Source of the DNA: Amphimedon queenslandica
Lineage: Eukaryota > Porifera > Demospongiae > Haplosclerida > Niphatidae
Length of the DNA stretch: 64,000 bases
NCBI RefSeq assembly: GCF_000090795.2
Contig: NW_003546275.1
Coordinates: 45,179-109,178 of the forward strand
Direction of reading: 5' to 3'
The notes under the pieces were generated by a model. That model saw only the letters and a program-made list of their open reading frames with translations, did no database searches and was not told where the DNA came from. The position numbers were made by a program, and so were the translations under genes. Shown in pieces: positions 26,695-41,100 of this stretch. Numbering within the stretch: position 1 is the stretch's first letter; each line of letters begins with the position of its first letter.

Positions 26695-28753
26695 ATGTTT
26701 ACATCAAAGAAGCTTTCAGCAAGTCACAAGGACCTCATTCATGATGTATCCTATGATTTTTATGGTCGTAGACTAGCCACTTGCTCCTCAGATCAAACTG
26801 TGCAGGTATAAATCACTCATAAGATTCCTAAACCTGTCATTGAATATTTGTGCTAGGTCTGGGATCTTGATAGTGATGAACAATGGAAACCAACTGCTCA
26901 ATGGAAAGTAATGAAAAACATCACATTTAAAATTGCAACACCCTCCTACTTAATAATCGATTATATATAACCATAGCCATTTTATTGCTTAAATTTAGAG
27001 TCATTCTGGTTCAGTGTGGCGCGTCACGTGGGCTCATCCGGAATTTGGACAAGTATTAGCAACGTGCTCTTTTGATCGGACTGTGGCAATATGGGAGGAG
27101 CAAGGTACCTAATAGGATGAATTGAACATCTGAAATATTATTATTATTATTATTATTATGATTTTAGTTAATGAGCGTAAAACTGGTCAGTCCAGTAGCG
27201 AGACTCATTGGGTACTCAAAGCGTCGCTAGTTGATAGCAGGACCTCAGTCAATGATGTCAAGTTTGCCCCCAGACATCTTGGCCTGATGCTGGTAGGAAA
27301 AGAGTTTCTGTGACTAATAATGATTGTACTTAGGCGACTTGTTCATCTGATGGGAAGCTAAGGATTTATGAAGCACCTGATGTCATGAATCTATCGCAAT
27401 GGCCGTTAATGGTAAGAGTATAGAATATGCTATTCAAAGTATAATTATTGATTTTCTTACTTTTGTTTAGCATGTTTTAAGTTGTAAGATCGGTACGAGT
27501 TGTCTCTCATGGAATCCGTCAAGGTAAGTATCAGGGCCTGAAATAACAGTTGAAAATTTTTAGAATTCTCTTAAAGTCATTTTGGCTCAGGACTTTGGCC
27601 TAATTTTTGAGCAACTTTGAAAATTCTTTAAAAATTTAAATTTGATTGGAGCCAGCTCAAACTTTCAACATACGAACGTGTATATGTATCAGAAAAAAAT
27701 TATAAAAATGAGGAATTCTCTACTTTTCATTTTTGGTGAAATTTGGCCAAATTCCCTGTACTGTAGTACAGGGACTTTGGCCTGATTTTTGACCAACTTT
27801 AAAAATTTGTAAAAAAAATCCAAATTCATTGTTTAAATATAATTTGAGGCTCTGAGTATAAAATTGAATTAATGGACCCCTCCATGTAAACATTCCAACA
27901 GAGCTCACCCTCCAATGATAATAATTGGCACTGATGACCCCAGTCAAGCTGCAACAACACATATTCAAATATTTGAGTTCAGTGGAGATCCAAAGTAAAT
28001 ATATACAAGTACTTATATACATGATTTTTATTCTCTCGTGTTAGGAAGTGGATTAATATTCACAGCATAGTTGGAGTTGTATTTGAGCCTGTTCACGACA
28101 TTGCCTTTGCGCCAAACCTAGGAAGGTAAGCTGTTCCTTTTGCTTTTGATTTGACTTGTGGTATTCTTGCTCCATTATTATGAAACAGAACTCATCACAT
28201 ATTAGCGATTGCTTCAAAAGACGTTGATATTATACACCTGGTACCTGAGGGGTAAGAGCTTATCCTGGCATTACTGGACTCTCTCATTCCCTCCTCCTCT
28301 CTCTCTCCACTTTTCTCTCTTCCTCCCTTTCAGTACTGATTCCTCTGGTCACACTAAACTAGAGGTAAGGACCCCAGCACAGTTAGATCATAAGGGTAGT
28401 CAAGTCTGGAGGGTGGAATGGAATGTAACTGGTACCATATTAGCCACTGCAGCTGATGATGGCTGCATTAGACTACATAAAGGTACCATTGTTATTACTA
28501 TTGATAGTATTTCATTCTTTTGTTAGCTAACTATCAAGGTACATGGCAATGCATATCCAGTTTTCATGGAGATGGCTCTGTCTCTACTCCTGCTCCTATT
28601 CCTCCTCTTGCTGGAACACCCTCTGCCACGAGCAGTGCTACTGCACTATCAGCCATGGGAAACAGTCACTTATGGTTAATGATCAATCTATTTAACCACA
28701 TCTTTTTGATAGTTTTTTTTTTTAATTTTAGGAGAGAGCTTGGTGATCTATAA
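26695..28753 (+). CDS. SEH1L: Nucleoporin SEH1 (WD40)
   Basis: WD40 protein of the nuclear-pore Y-complex and of GATOR2, which controls TORC1. About ten exons separated by short introns give a complete chain starting [20 protein letters not shown]. Highly conserved stretches follow in order: [82 protein letters not shown] and [20 protein letters not shown]. The end is a Ser/Thr/Ala-rich tail and LWRELGDL-stop. Beta-propeller length and order match animal SEH1. The start is the first ATG, 225 bp from the Piezo start, so both probably use one bidirectional promoter. The ECI2 start lies only 98 bp downstream of the stop. Confidence 0.95.
27555..27845 (+). repeat. CTATAG-palindrome repeat, family A, about 1.5 monomers
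   Basis: Forward copy inside an SEH1 intron with the core CCCTGTACTGTAGTACAGGG near 27754, one mismatch from the consensus palindrome. Confidence 0.85.
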
Positions 28754-28851
28754 CACGTGAACTCCGTATTCTTTGTTTTGAATAATTTAATTTTCGTGTT
28801 ACGTTCTTTGTAAATTATAAAATAAAATTAAAAAGAATTAGAATAATAATT

Positions 28852-30408
28852 ATGTCCCTGGTTTTTGCTAGAAGGGTTCTTCAGGGGAGAGCTCCTCTTT
28901 TGTTATCCTCTTCCTCGTCAGCAGTACCTTCCATTCATATGCTGTGGCGTCGTTCTTTCTCTTTATCAAATGAGGACAAGGAGAAATTGGAGGCTGCCAA
29001 GGGAAAAGTCAGTCAGCTTACCACTGATCCTGGGAATGATAAAAAGCTGGAGTTATATGCACTCTACAAGCAGGTTATATAAAGGCATTAAAAATAAATA
29101 ATTTAAATTTTTTTTCAGGCTGTCGAGGGCCCTTGTGATACACCTAAGCCAGGTGTGATGGATTTTGTTGGACGTGCTAAATGGAATGCTTGGAACTCAT
29201 TAGGACAATTATCACAGGTGGATAGCAAAATTTAATTCAATATCAGTCTTCTTTTATTTTGTAGAGTGAGGCTGCCGTCAAATACAGTGAATTGGTTGAT
29301 TCTCTGGTTGGTAGTAGTACATCTAACGAGACCGCATCTCCTTCAAATCCTGTCAAACTGTCAAGCGATGATTTGCTAGTGACAGAAGAAGGCGGAGTTC
29401 AGACCATCACTCTAAACCGTCCCTCAAAGAAGAATGCCATAACAGTCAAAGTATGGTGGAATTCTTCAATTCTTATCCTTTCCCTTTCTTCAGATGTACG
29501 AGGACATTACTTCTCTCTTGAACTCAAGTGCCAGTAACCCAGCTATCAAAGCTACCGTGGTGACCGGTAACGGAGACTACTATTGCAGTGGAAACGACCT
29601 TTCTAATTTTATGAATATCCCTCCAGAAGGACCAGAGAAACTAGCAGCTGATAGTGCAATATTACTGAGGTAATGCAGCCGTATGTACTTTACAACAGGT
29701 TCCAAGACTGTTTCTATTTTAAATTGAAGCTCAAGTTGACTCGCGTATTGTATTTGTATTGCTTCTAGGAATTTCGTTTCCAGTTTGATACGTTATCCAA
29801 AGCCATTGGTTGCATGTGTCAATGGACCTGCTGTTGGCATATCAGTTACTACACTCCTTTTATTTGATTTAGTATATGCAGCAGATAATGTAAGCAAGTA
29901 GTATAACATTATTATTATGGCCTTTCATTTCGTTCTCCTCTCCTTCCTCCTTCCTCTTCCACAGGCAACATTTCATACTCCATTCATGCAATTGGGACAA
30001 AGTCCTGAGGCTTGCTCGTCATTCCTGTACCCGCGAATAATGGGACCGGCTAAAGTATGAATCAATCAATATTTTTATGTTAATGATTTTTTCCTCTTGC
30101 ACACTACTCTACAGTCCAATGAGCTATTGATATTAGGACGTAAGATATCGGCAGAGGAAGCTTTTGAGAGAAACATGATTACAAGAGTGTTTCCAAAGGA
30201 CGAGCTACAAGAGAGAGTCAAGGAGATAGTGAGGGAGCTATCAGAGTTGCCTCATCAATCGGTTGTGAAGAGTAAAGCACTCATCCGCTCCTCATTTACT
30301 GATCTGTTGGAAGATGCTAATGCTAAGGAGTGCGAGCTACTCAGGGAGAGGTGGCTATCAGAAGAATGCATGCAAGCTATAATGAAGTTCTTAGAAAAGA
30401 GAAAATAA
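28852..30408 (+). CDS. ECI2: Enoyl-CoA delta isomerase 2 (ACBP + crotonase domains)
   Basis: Moves the double bond of 3-enoyl-CoA to the 2-trans position during beta-oxidation of unsaturated fatty acids. The N-terminus is Ser/Arg/Leu-rich ([20 protein letters not shown]), a good mitochondrial presequence. An acyl-CoA-binding domain follows ([20 protein letters not shown]...[14 protein letters not shown]), then a crotonase domain with [44 protein letters not shown] (oxyanion region) and [15 protein letters not shown]. This two-domain order is specific to ECI2 (PECI). The protein ends in FLEKRK and lacks the SKL-type peroxisomal signal of vertebrate ECI2, so a mitochondrial location is favoured. 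The gene is complete with small introns and no anomalies. Confidence 0.94.
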
Positions 30409-30756
30409 GCATAGCAAAAACATTTATTGTAGCATTTATTTTAATCAGGTGTCTTAGATTTCTAATCACTGAAAAGATTGGCAAGTAATATTTATTTCAG
30501 CAAGTTTGCTTAGTTTATTTAATTATTGAGCGTCAAAAAAAGGAAAAAAATTGGCGTGTGGTGTATGCTTGCATGAGGCTCATGTATGTATTCACAAGTA
30601 ATTGCATGATAATCTTAGTTCTGTCAATAAAAGGACTATTAATCTAGAGAAGTCTTTGCTTTACAAGCACTGAAGCTCACCAATTTCCAAGATGCTTTTT
30701 TTATAGATAGATCTAACTGTGACCACACCCGCTTTTTCTGGGTGTGGCAGTTCCAA
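30409..30756. other. Intergenic region ECI2 / P450
   Basis: About 350 bp with the 3' end of ECI2 (an AATAAA near 30627 is rather far downstream) and presumably the P450 promoter. A GACCACACCC / GGGTGTGG inverted motif lies at 30721-30746. Nothing else recognised. Confidence 0.4.
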
Positions 30757-32647
30757 ATGGCTGGCTTTTTGGGTCCACGGTTGTCTAGACTTTCCTTGTC
30801 TTCTGTCAAGCAACACTTGCCCAGTAGAGCAGTCTCTTCTTCCTCTTATATTCTGAGCAGTAAACTGTCGGCTGCCAGTCCTGATATTCCCAGACCATTC
30901 TCTGAAATACCAAGGAAAAAAGGATTCCTCAAGTACTGGGATTGGCTCGGCCCTAGGCCTGAGAATGTAACCATCAAGCGTTTCAAAGAGTTGGGACACA
31001 TTTACCGAGAGTCCTTGCCTTCTTCTGGTTTCCCTGAGTTTGTAGTGGTCTGTGACCCCGAGGATATAGAGAAGGTCATTCGAGCAGATGGTAGGTGGCC
31101 TCTGAGAGATGCCATGCCGCTCTGGAGCGAACTGAGGGAGAAACTTAACCTCCCGAAAGGATTGTTCCTGTATGTAGTTTAATTGTGCACAACGCCTTTT
31201 TTATAATCACTATTTTCTTTTCATAGTCTAAATTATGAGGAATGGTACAATCAGAGGAAGCCTATGTCACAATTCATGATGGTGCCTTTTAAAGTTCAAG
31301 AGCATGCGCCAGTTTTTAATGAGATCACAGATGATCTCATTAAAGCAATAAGAGAACAGCGTCACCATGATACCAGGGTATTGTCCGATGTACCAAAACT
31401 GTTCTTTAACTGGTCATTCGAATGTAAGCAAAAGTTTTAAAATTACATATATCACTACTGTATATTGTGTGTTGGATTGTATCTCTCTTTTTAGCTGTAG
31501 CATATTTTGTTCTTGGGAAGAGACTGGGAGCACTAGACCTTGACAATGTGCCAAAGGACTGTCAAGAGTTTATATCAGCTCTGCAAGAGTTCTTTGCTGC
31601 TACACAAGATCTGCTGTTTAGCAATCCTCTCAAGAAGCTCTTCCCCACAAAAGCATTGAGCAGTTTGAAAGAGACGCAAATAAAAATATACCAACTCTCG
31701 TTGAATTATATCAGCGATCGAATCAGAGAAATAAAAGAGAGAGAAGAGGAAGGGAAGGAAGAGCCTGATGACAAGCGACCTGACTTTATGACATATATGA
31801 TTGAGAACAGTGGAATGACATTGGAGCAGATTTCAGTTAATGCACAAGACCTCCTTGGAGCTGGTGTAGACACTGTATGTGTGAATGCATTATTAATGAA
31901 TGTTTTCTTATGCTTCTACCATTATATTTTAGACATCATATACTCTTGCTTGGTGCTTATACTGTCTGGGCACTAACCCTGATGTTCAAGATAGGCTCAG
32001 AGAAGAGGTCAATAGAGTAGTAGGAGACTCTACTGTTATAACTCCTCATCACATACATCATCTACCATATCTCAGATCCTGCTTTAAAGAATCGCTGAGG
32101 CAAGACTATTTCTTTGTATTTGATTTACTATGTGCATACTTGTTATAGTAATATCTACCTTTTAGGCTTTACCCAATAGCAGCAAACAATATAAGGATAT
32201 TAAATAAAGACATTGTATTATCTGGTTATGAGCTGCCTCAAGGAGTAAGTTACACTATAAACAACCATGCCACTACTTTTGAGTTACTGTTTCATTCAGT
32301 CACTCATTTATTTCTTATTCCTCCAGACCACCGTCCTAATGCCTACCTATGCAATGGGGCGCTTGCCACACGTATTCAATGACCCACTCTCATTCAAACC
32401 CGAGCGATGGGAGAAAGGAGATGATCCTACTCAAGAAGTGCCTCGTTTTGCATCTCTCCCGTTTGGATCTGGCCCTAGGATGTGTGTTGGTCGTCGTGTA
32501 GCTGAGCTAGAATTGCATATTGCTCTTGCCCGTATCATTGGTTCTTTTAATGTCTCTTATACAGAGAAGACACCTATGGAGATTGCTCTTAAATTTTTAT
32601 TAGTCCCAAAGACTTCTTTGAACTTGAAGTTTGAGGACATCAAATAA
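30757..32647 (+). CDS. Mitochondrial-clan cytochrome P450
   Basis: Haem monooxygenase of the CYP11/24/27 mitochondrial clan, which takes electrons from adrenodoxin; substrate unknown. The ATG at 30757 gives MAGFLGPRLSRLSLSSVKQH, an Arg/Ser-rich presequence with no membrane anchor, and PRPFSEIPRKKGFLKYWDWL is the typical mature N-terminus of this clan. The I-helix oxygen-binding motif reads GAGVDTT across an intron, the K-helix ExxR is ESLR (split by an intron near 32100), and PERWE plus the haem loop FGSGPRMCVGRR with the Cys ligand lie near 32.4-32.5 kb. Length is about 500 residues in six or seven exons, as expected. The conserved features are intact, so it should be active. A CYP family number cannot be assigned by eye. 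Confidence 0.92.
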
Positions 32648-32959
32648 ATGTGTTTAGTAATAATAATAATATATCATTTGTGTTATTTTTAACTGCCCTT
32701 TATTCATTGTTGAGCTGATATACCAATTTACACCAATTTTATGTAAAAATGCTGTGTTTAGGCATTTGGCTAAATGGAGGATCTTTTCCTTTGTTGCAAG
32801 CTAGAAGTTGACACGAATTAATTAGAATGCAATGATTTCACAAAATTAGCACAAATCAGATTGAATAATAATAATAACAACAAACTAATAATTATTAGTA
32901 TTAACAGCTAATAATAAATAAATACTAACAGCTAGCAGTCAATCCCAAAAAGGAAGGAA
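32648..32959. other. Convergent intergenic region P450 / AHCY
   Basis: 312 AT-rich bases with (TAA)n-like runs at about 32660 and 32865. 3' UTRs of both genes; no other feature seen. Confidence 0.5.
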
Positions 32960-34885
<1,926 letters not shown>

Positions 34886-35095
34886 TCTAAACTAGTTCTC
34901 TAACTTTGTGGATTGACCTGTAAAGACAAAAGACAAATGAATTATTCTTTTCAAGAGCTCTTCTTCAAGCTTGCACGTGGTGGAATGATAATGAATGGGC
35001 CAATATTATACTAAGGATATTCATGCAATTGAGGTCAAAGAAGCATTAATTTTAGAGGGTGTGGTTAGTATTTGACCACACCCACCACGTGGAGA
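34886..35095. promoter_or_regulatory. Shared divergent promoter region, AHCY / ACTR5
   Basis: 210 bp with two CACGTGG E-box sites (near 34975 and 35087) close to the two gene ends, an inverted GGCCAATA CCAAT-type box near 34998, and GTGTGGTTAG / GACCACACCC inverted copies at 35058-35083. Confidence 0.5.
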
Positions 35096-37781
35096 ATGAC
35101 TGATTGTAAGAACAAGTTTTCTCTCTCTAAATCTATCTCTTTCTCTTTCTTTAGATTCTTCTGACCTCTATTGGTTCTCAGATAGTCACGTGACTCCTGA
35201 CCTACCACAGGACCAGTATTATTACAGTAGCCATTGTTCAGCGAACACTCCAATCATCGTTGATAATGGAAGCTGGAAGTGTAGGGCGGGATGGGGATCA
35301 CTTGACCAGCCTCAATTTGTGTTTCGGAGCCTAATGGCTCGAATGAGAGGGAAAAGGGTACTAGCAGGGAATTCGCTGCTTTTTATTGATGGGTGTGGTT
35401 TTTTATTAGGGAGAGAACGATTTTACACTTGTCGGTAATGATATCGGCAATATTGAGTCTCTTCGCTCGTCAATCAAGAATCAATTTGATAGGAACGTAG
35501 TAACAAATTTTTCAAATCAAGTCAGAAATGAGATGATATGTTTAACGAATTCTATATTCATAATAGGAACAAATTTTTGATCATTTATTTACATTGCTTG
35601 GTCTAAGTAACGAATCGTCAGTACATCATCCTGTGCTTGTCAGTGAGCCACCTTGTAACCCACCATATTGTAGGAACAGTGAGTTCACATTGAACGAAAT
35701 GAACAGGCAATAGTATATCTCTATAGTTATGTCAGAGCTTCTCTTTGAATGTTATCAAGTCCCTTCGGTCTCTTATGGAATAGATGCTTTATATAACTTG
35801 TATCATACTTTAGGTTAAAAGATAATATAAATCATTTTCTAGTAGACTTTCTCTCTCTCCTCTCTCTTTCTCATTTCTTGTTTTTATAGGTGGGCGTGTA
35901 AGTGACGCTCTGGTTATTAATTGTGGTTATCAAACGACCCATGTATGCCCTGTACTGGATGGACTATTCCAGCCTGATCAATGCAAGAGGTTTAGTCATA
36001 AAATACTCTTTATAATTCACGATCTACTCTTGTTAGGATTAATGTGGGAGGGTGGCATATATCAAGTTACCTCCAGAGGTTGCTTCAGTTACGCTACCAA
36101 GCCTTGCAATCGCTTATATCGCTGACAAGAGCAGAAGAACTAGTCCACACTCACTGCTTTGTGGCCGAGAGATACATAGAGATGCTTTCAAAGAAGGACT
36201 GGCCTAAACTGACCGTCCAGTTGCCTTATGTTGCAATAGGAGGAGGAGGAGCTGTGGGCGGGGCTAGTATTGATCTTGCCAAGCAAGAGGAGAAAGTTTT
36301 ACAAAGGAGAGAGAGGGCAAGGCAGCATTTGTTGAGACTTAGTCAAACTAAAAGAGAGGAAAAAGTTAGTTTGTTTTTATTTTATTTAGTTCCTACTTGC
36401 TCTGTCTCTTTTCATTAGATTGCTAGTTTGGAGGGACAATTAGAAAAACTCATTCATCTCCAGCAATTAGCAGCTGTCATGTCGGATCCAGAAGAATATA
36501 GACTAGCACTGGAAGAGTCTGGATTTAATTCTTTAGAGGTGCATTCTTATTATTAGTATTTATTGCACTATTCTTCTTCAATAGAGTGTCTTAAAGGAAA
36601 TTTCACAGATTGAGGAAGTGTTAGAGATAGAGAGATCCCGTCTTTTAGCAACGCAGCAAAAAATGCAAGAAGCAGCAACGCAGGCAGTGACAGGAGGAGG
36701 AGAGAGTAACGAGCCTAAAGTTGACTCTCAATGGCTGCAAGTATTACAAACAAGAAAGAAAGTGAGTGTAAAGGATTGATAGATGGACAGAGAGGAGTTA
36801 CCATTCATTGACAGGAGATATTGGAACAGAAAAGAGTTCGTAATCAGCAGAAGCAAGAATATAGTAAGAGAAGGTCGGCAGCCTCGCAGGATAGGATGAG
36901 AATCATATCACAATTAGCTGAAGACAACTCAGGTCAGTCCTAGTAGACCATATAAGACTTGAATTGCTTACCAATAATAGGTAAAAAGAGTGGAAGCCAG
37001 CCTGATACTTTTGGCATGAATGATGATGACTGGAACATATACAGAGCCATTGTAAGCCTCTCCATGCCAGACCTTAAGGTTTAGCCTTGAATATCTTATA
37101 ATAGCATAAGCCTGGGACTGGTGGTGGGTCTGATAGTGAGAAGGAAGAAGCAGAACTGGCTGAGATTAATAAAGTATTGCAGCATCATGAACCAGTCAAT
37201 CCTGCTGGAACTAGCTCACACTATCAATTACAATTAGGTGTTGAACTGTGCAGGTATGCCTCTAAGCACAAAATCTTTTAAATAGTTGTCGTTTTTAGAG
37301 CTTCAGAAGTGTTGTTCCAACCATCAATGATAGGATTGGATCAGTGTGGTCTGATCGATGTTATTGAAGCTGTACTTTCAGGGTATACTCCTGACGTACA
37401 GAATAGACTAATGAATGTATGCCATTTGCATAGCTATTATTTAAAATCTTTCATTCTGATTTTTTATCGCTTTTTATCCTAGTGTGTCTTTGTATGTGGA
37501 GGTAGCTCACAATTAAAAGGAATGGAGGAAAGACTCAGTATAGAGCTAACTGCAGCAAGACCATTCCAGTCAACATTCACAATACTACCGGCTGGTAAGG
37601 TTCCTTCATATGGAATGGAATGGATTAGTTTCTTTCCTTCATAGCTGACAAGCTGCATGGGAGCTGGAGAGGTGCAGCACTTTATTCATCAGATGAGAGT
37701 GTGTGGTTTACACGATCACGATATATGGAGGAAGGGATTGAGTATCGTATTGAACATTTGGCCTCTAATAGATGCACATGA
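35096..37781 (+). CDS. ACTR5: Actin-related protein 5 (INO80 complex subunit)
   Basis: Nuclear actin-related protein that works in the INO80 chromatin remodeller. The first exon is tiny (35096-35105, ATGACTGATT); a 49-nt intron brings it in phase with [20 protein letters not shown]. The actin fold starts at [15 protein letters not shown]. Matches to the family continue with [16 protein letters not shown]-like sequence near 35760, [19 protein letters not shown] and LSQTKREEK, then the long Glu/Gln-rich coiled insertion typical of ARP5 (36.2-36.9 kb). The C-terminal actin half includes [20 protein letters not shown] and [20 protein letters not shown] and ends LASNRCT at 37781. The insertion separates ARP5 from other ARPs. 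The intermediate exons near 35.5-35.9 kb are small and I placed them only approximately. Confidence 0.9.
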
Positions 37782-38110
37782 TTTAAATTGATTTTATTCA
37801 TCACATTGTTTTAGCATTGTTTTTAACTCAATTTTCTGCCCACGTGAAAACACGTGTGTGACTAGTGGCGCGCGCGGGAAAGTTGTAGGTGTGGTAATGC
37901 ATCACGTGCTCACTTTCAAGATGGCGGTGAGGGAGAGTAATCAAAATTTTTAATTGTGTAAGCTTTTGGTGACCCACAGACAGTTAGACGTGTTTTCTTT
38001 TGATTTACCTTTCTCTTAGTACGTTCAAGCTTGCTTCTAATGAGTTTGAGGGACTACTCCGAAATAAATACTCATAATACTTGACCCCTCCCATCTCCTC
38101 TTCTGTTTTC
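37782..38110. promoter_or_regulatory. Promoter and 5' leader of PPP4R3
   Basis: A CpG-containing 130-bp island in AT-rich DNA. CACGTG E-boxes occur near 37841, 37850 and 37903, an E2F-like GCGCGGGAAA near 37873 and a YY1-like AAGATGGCGG at 37919. The YY1 ATG also opens an 11-codon upstream frame (37921-37953). Confidence 0.55.
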
Positions 38111-41100
38111 ATGGCTACTGGGGGTCGTGTGAAGCTATATTGTTTCAATGAGAGTCTGAAATGGAATGATATGGGGACTGGTCGGATCAGTTTGATGTAT
38201 CTCGAGAGACTCCAGGGACTAGCCATTATCATACGCTCGGAAGCTGATGGTGAGTAGAATTCAATTACATGCAATTATTGTAATTGGATCGAATTTAAAA
38301 TTAAAAAAAAATTATTATTAATTTTAAAATAATTTATTATTAATTTTTTTTTATTATCGTGGGGAGGGGTTGCAATTTTTATTTATTTTATGTCTGTTTT
38401 TTTCTTTTAAAAAATTACAGGCTCACTGCTGTTAGAGTCGAGAGTTACCCAGGACAAAAACTACCAGAAACAAGAGGTTAGCTTATTTATATTTCAAGGG
38501 AGGAGTAGAGTGTGAATGTCTTTGTCCATTTGCATAGGAAACTCTGATCGTGTGGACGGAAGAGATTCAAGAAAGTAATGGAGACTTGGCCATTAGTTTT
38601 CAAGACATGAAAGACTGCGATGACATCTGGTTAAAATTATGTGAAGTAAATAATCACTTGACTAGTATTTACTTTGCCTTTTTTCTCTTTCCCTTTCTTT
38701 CAGTATCAAGGTAAAGATCCCATCGAATGTTCCCAAGAGTTTTCCGAAGATGGCGAAATATCGGATCAACTAGCCGACACGTCGGCTACAATCGAGCTCC
38801 CTCCTTGTGAACTGAGTAAACTCGAGGAGATATACAGCATTGTTACGAGCGCTCTCTCGGCCCCCGTCCCTCGTGAAGAACTATCCTTAGTACTAGAGAG
38901 AGACAATTACGTTCAGAAGCTCCTCGATTTGTTTAAAGTCTGCGAGGACTTGGAAAACTACGACGGTCTACACTTGCTCTATAACATCTTCAGGACGCTG
39001 TTCCTTCTTAACAAAGTCGCCATCCTCTCTGTAATGTTTCTTCCCTCTAACATTATGAATGTCATTGGGGTCCTGGAGTACGATCCGGGCAAGCCCCAGC
39101 CCGTCCCTCACCGGAAATACCTTGAGCAGACCTCAAAGTACAAGGATGTCATTTCCATTGGGAACTCTGAGATAACAGAGAAGATTCACTTGACGTATAA
39201 AATGTGCTACATCCAAGAGGTCATCCTTCCCACTCCGTCTCTCTTTGAGGAGAACATGATGTCCGCCTTCAACTCTCTTGTTCTTTATAACAAGAGTGAC
39301 ATTGTGAATTCTATCCAGGTCAGTCTTTTTCATTAATTTTCAGAGGGTCTTAACTAGCTGTCAATAGTATGCAATGCTACATGTGGTGCTAACATACCTC
39401 TTCCGTCTCAACTATATTCTTATCCGTCGATGGANCTCTCTCTTCTATTATCTACTCTTGCTAATAGTGCCTATACCTCCTTGTAAGTATGTGATTTATG
39501 TTGTTTAGGATAACGGACGGTTGCTCTATGAATTGCTATCAAATCTCAAGTCTGAATCAATAGCTATAGAGAAATATAGAGAATACGTAAGTATAATTAT
39601 TATAATTATCATTATATTATGCGTGTACATGGTTTTAAGCAACTTTGAAAATTCGAAATAAATCCAATTTTGATCCGAATCAGTTCAAAGTTTCTACACA
39701 ACATAAGAACATGTATGTGTATCAGAAAAATTATAAAAATGGAGAATTCTCTACTTTTAATTTTTGGCGAAATTTGGCTAAAATCACTGTACTATAGTAC
39801 AGGGACTTTGGCCCCATTTTGGAGCAACTTTAAAAATTCCTTAAAAAATTGATTTTGATCGGAACCAGCTCAAAGTTTCTACACAACATAAGAACATGTA
39901 TATGCATCAGAAAAAATTATAAAAATGGAGAATTCTCTACTTTTTATTTTTGGCAAAATTTGGCTAAAATCACTGTACTACATGCATGTATATCAACGTT
40001 ATTTTTTCACTAACTTTCAGGCTTTATTTCTTCGCGAGTTATGCAATTTTGCTCAATCTCTCGAGATGGAAAGTGGCACTAAATTCTATCACAGACTCTG
40101 TGCTTTTGAGCTCATGCCAGCCCTTGAGCACATGTTGGTGAGTGGGTGTGGTCTGGGGTGTGGTCTCACTGCATTTTTTGTACTTGTAGTCATGTGAAGT
40201 AGAGGATGTTGTGGGCGTGGCTGTCGATATCATTAATCAAATTAGCGAATACAATACTTCGATACTTAGAGATCATATTCTCAAACAAAGTGATGCTGAA
40301 GAGGTAAGTCACTCATTTTATCCTGTAGAATGTGGATGTACATGTATAATTCAAGTCAAGTTGTACATGTGTATATGTACATTGTATATTCAAGAGACTC
40401 AGTAAAACTCTCTTTCTCTCTCTCTCTCTCCCTCACTCACTCACTCTCTCTCTCTCTCTCTCCCTCACTCACTCACTCTCTCTCTCTCTCTCTCTTTCTA
40501 GGATTCACATTTCTTAAATATGATCATTGGATTGCTTGTTGATGCACAGTTTACCAGTAAATCATTATCTTCGCCCGATCGTGTGAGAATGCCAATTCTC
40601 TTTTCTTCACTTGTAGGTATTGACGTACAGTTGGTTGTGCTGATAAAGACACTTATTGATCCTGAGAATATAATGACTGATCCAACTGCTGTGAGTTCTC
40701 TCTCATTCCTTCTCATGTATATTCTCTCTCTCTCTCTTTAGCATACTGTAGAGAAGACTATTTTCCTCAATTATTTTTACAGACATTGCATGCATCGTTT
40801 GATGGCTCCGCTCATGTCACAGACGACAGGAGACAAAATAAGTAAAGGTTAGTCTTTAATGCTCCCTGCCTCTCTATCTCTTTTCTCCTCTGCTAACAAC
40901 CCCCCCTCTCTCTCTCATCTTTTTCTTTTTTGTGTTATTCTCCAGACACTGGTTCCAATGCTGTCCTCCTCAGTCATATATTGGATTTGTTAACAGTGTG
41001 TGTTGAGAAGCATTCTCACTATATCAGGAAATACGTCATAGACAAGAACCTCCTTGGGAGAGTCTTAGTCCTCATGACATCAGCTCATCGCCATCTCATA

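Noticed and set aside
30742-30756. Earlier P450 start at 30742
   Set aside because: The codon there is GTG; the first ATG in frame is 30757, which gives a good mitochondrial presequence.
35190-35192. ACTR5 start at 35190
   Set aside because: That codon is GTG. The tiny exon at 35096-35105 with a 49-nt intron supplies an ATG in the right phase.
39670-40197. Small open frames (such as [19 protein letters not shown]) in PPP4R3 introns
   Set aside because: The same peptide recurs wherever the family A repeat occurs, so it comes from the repeat, not from a gene. Part of the second frame overlaps the real exon at 40020.
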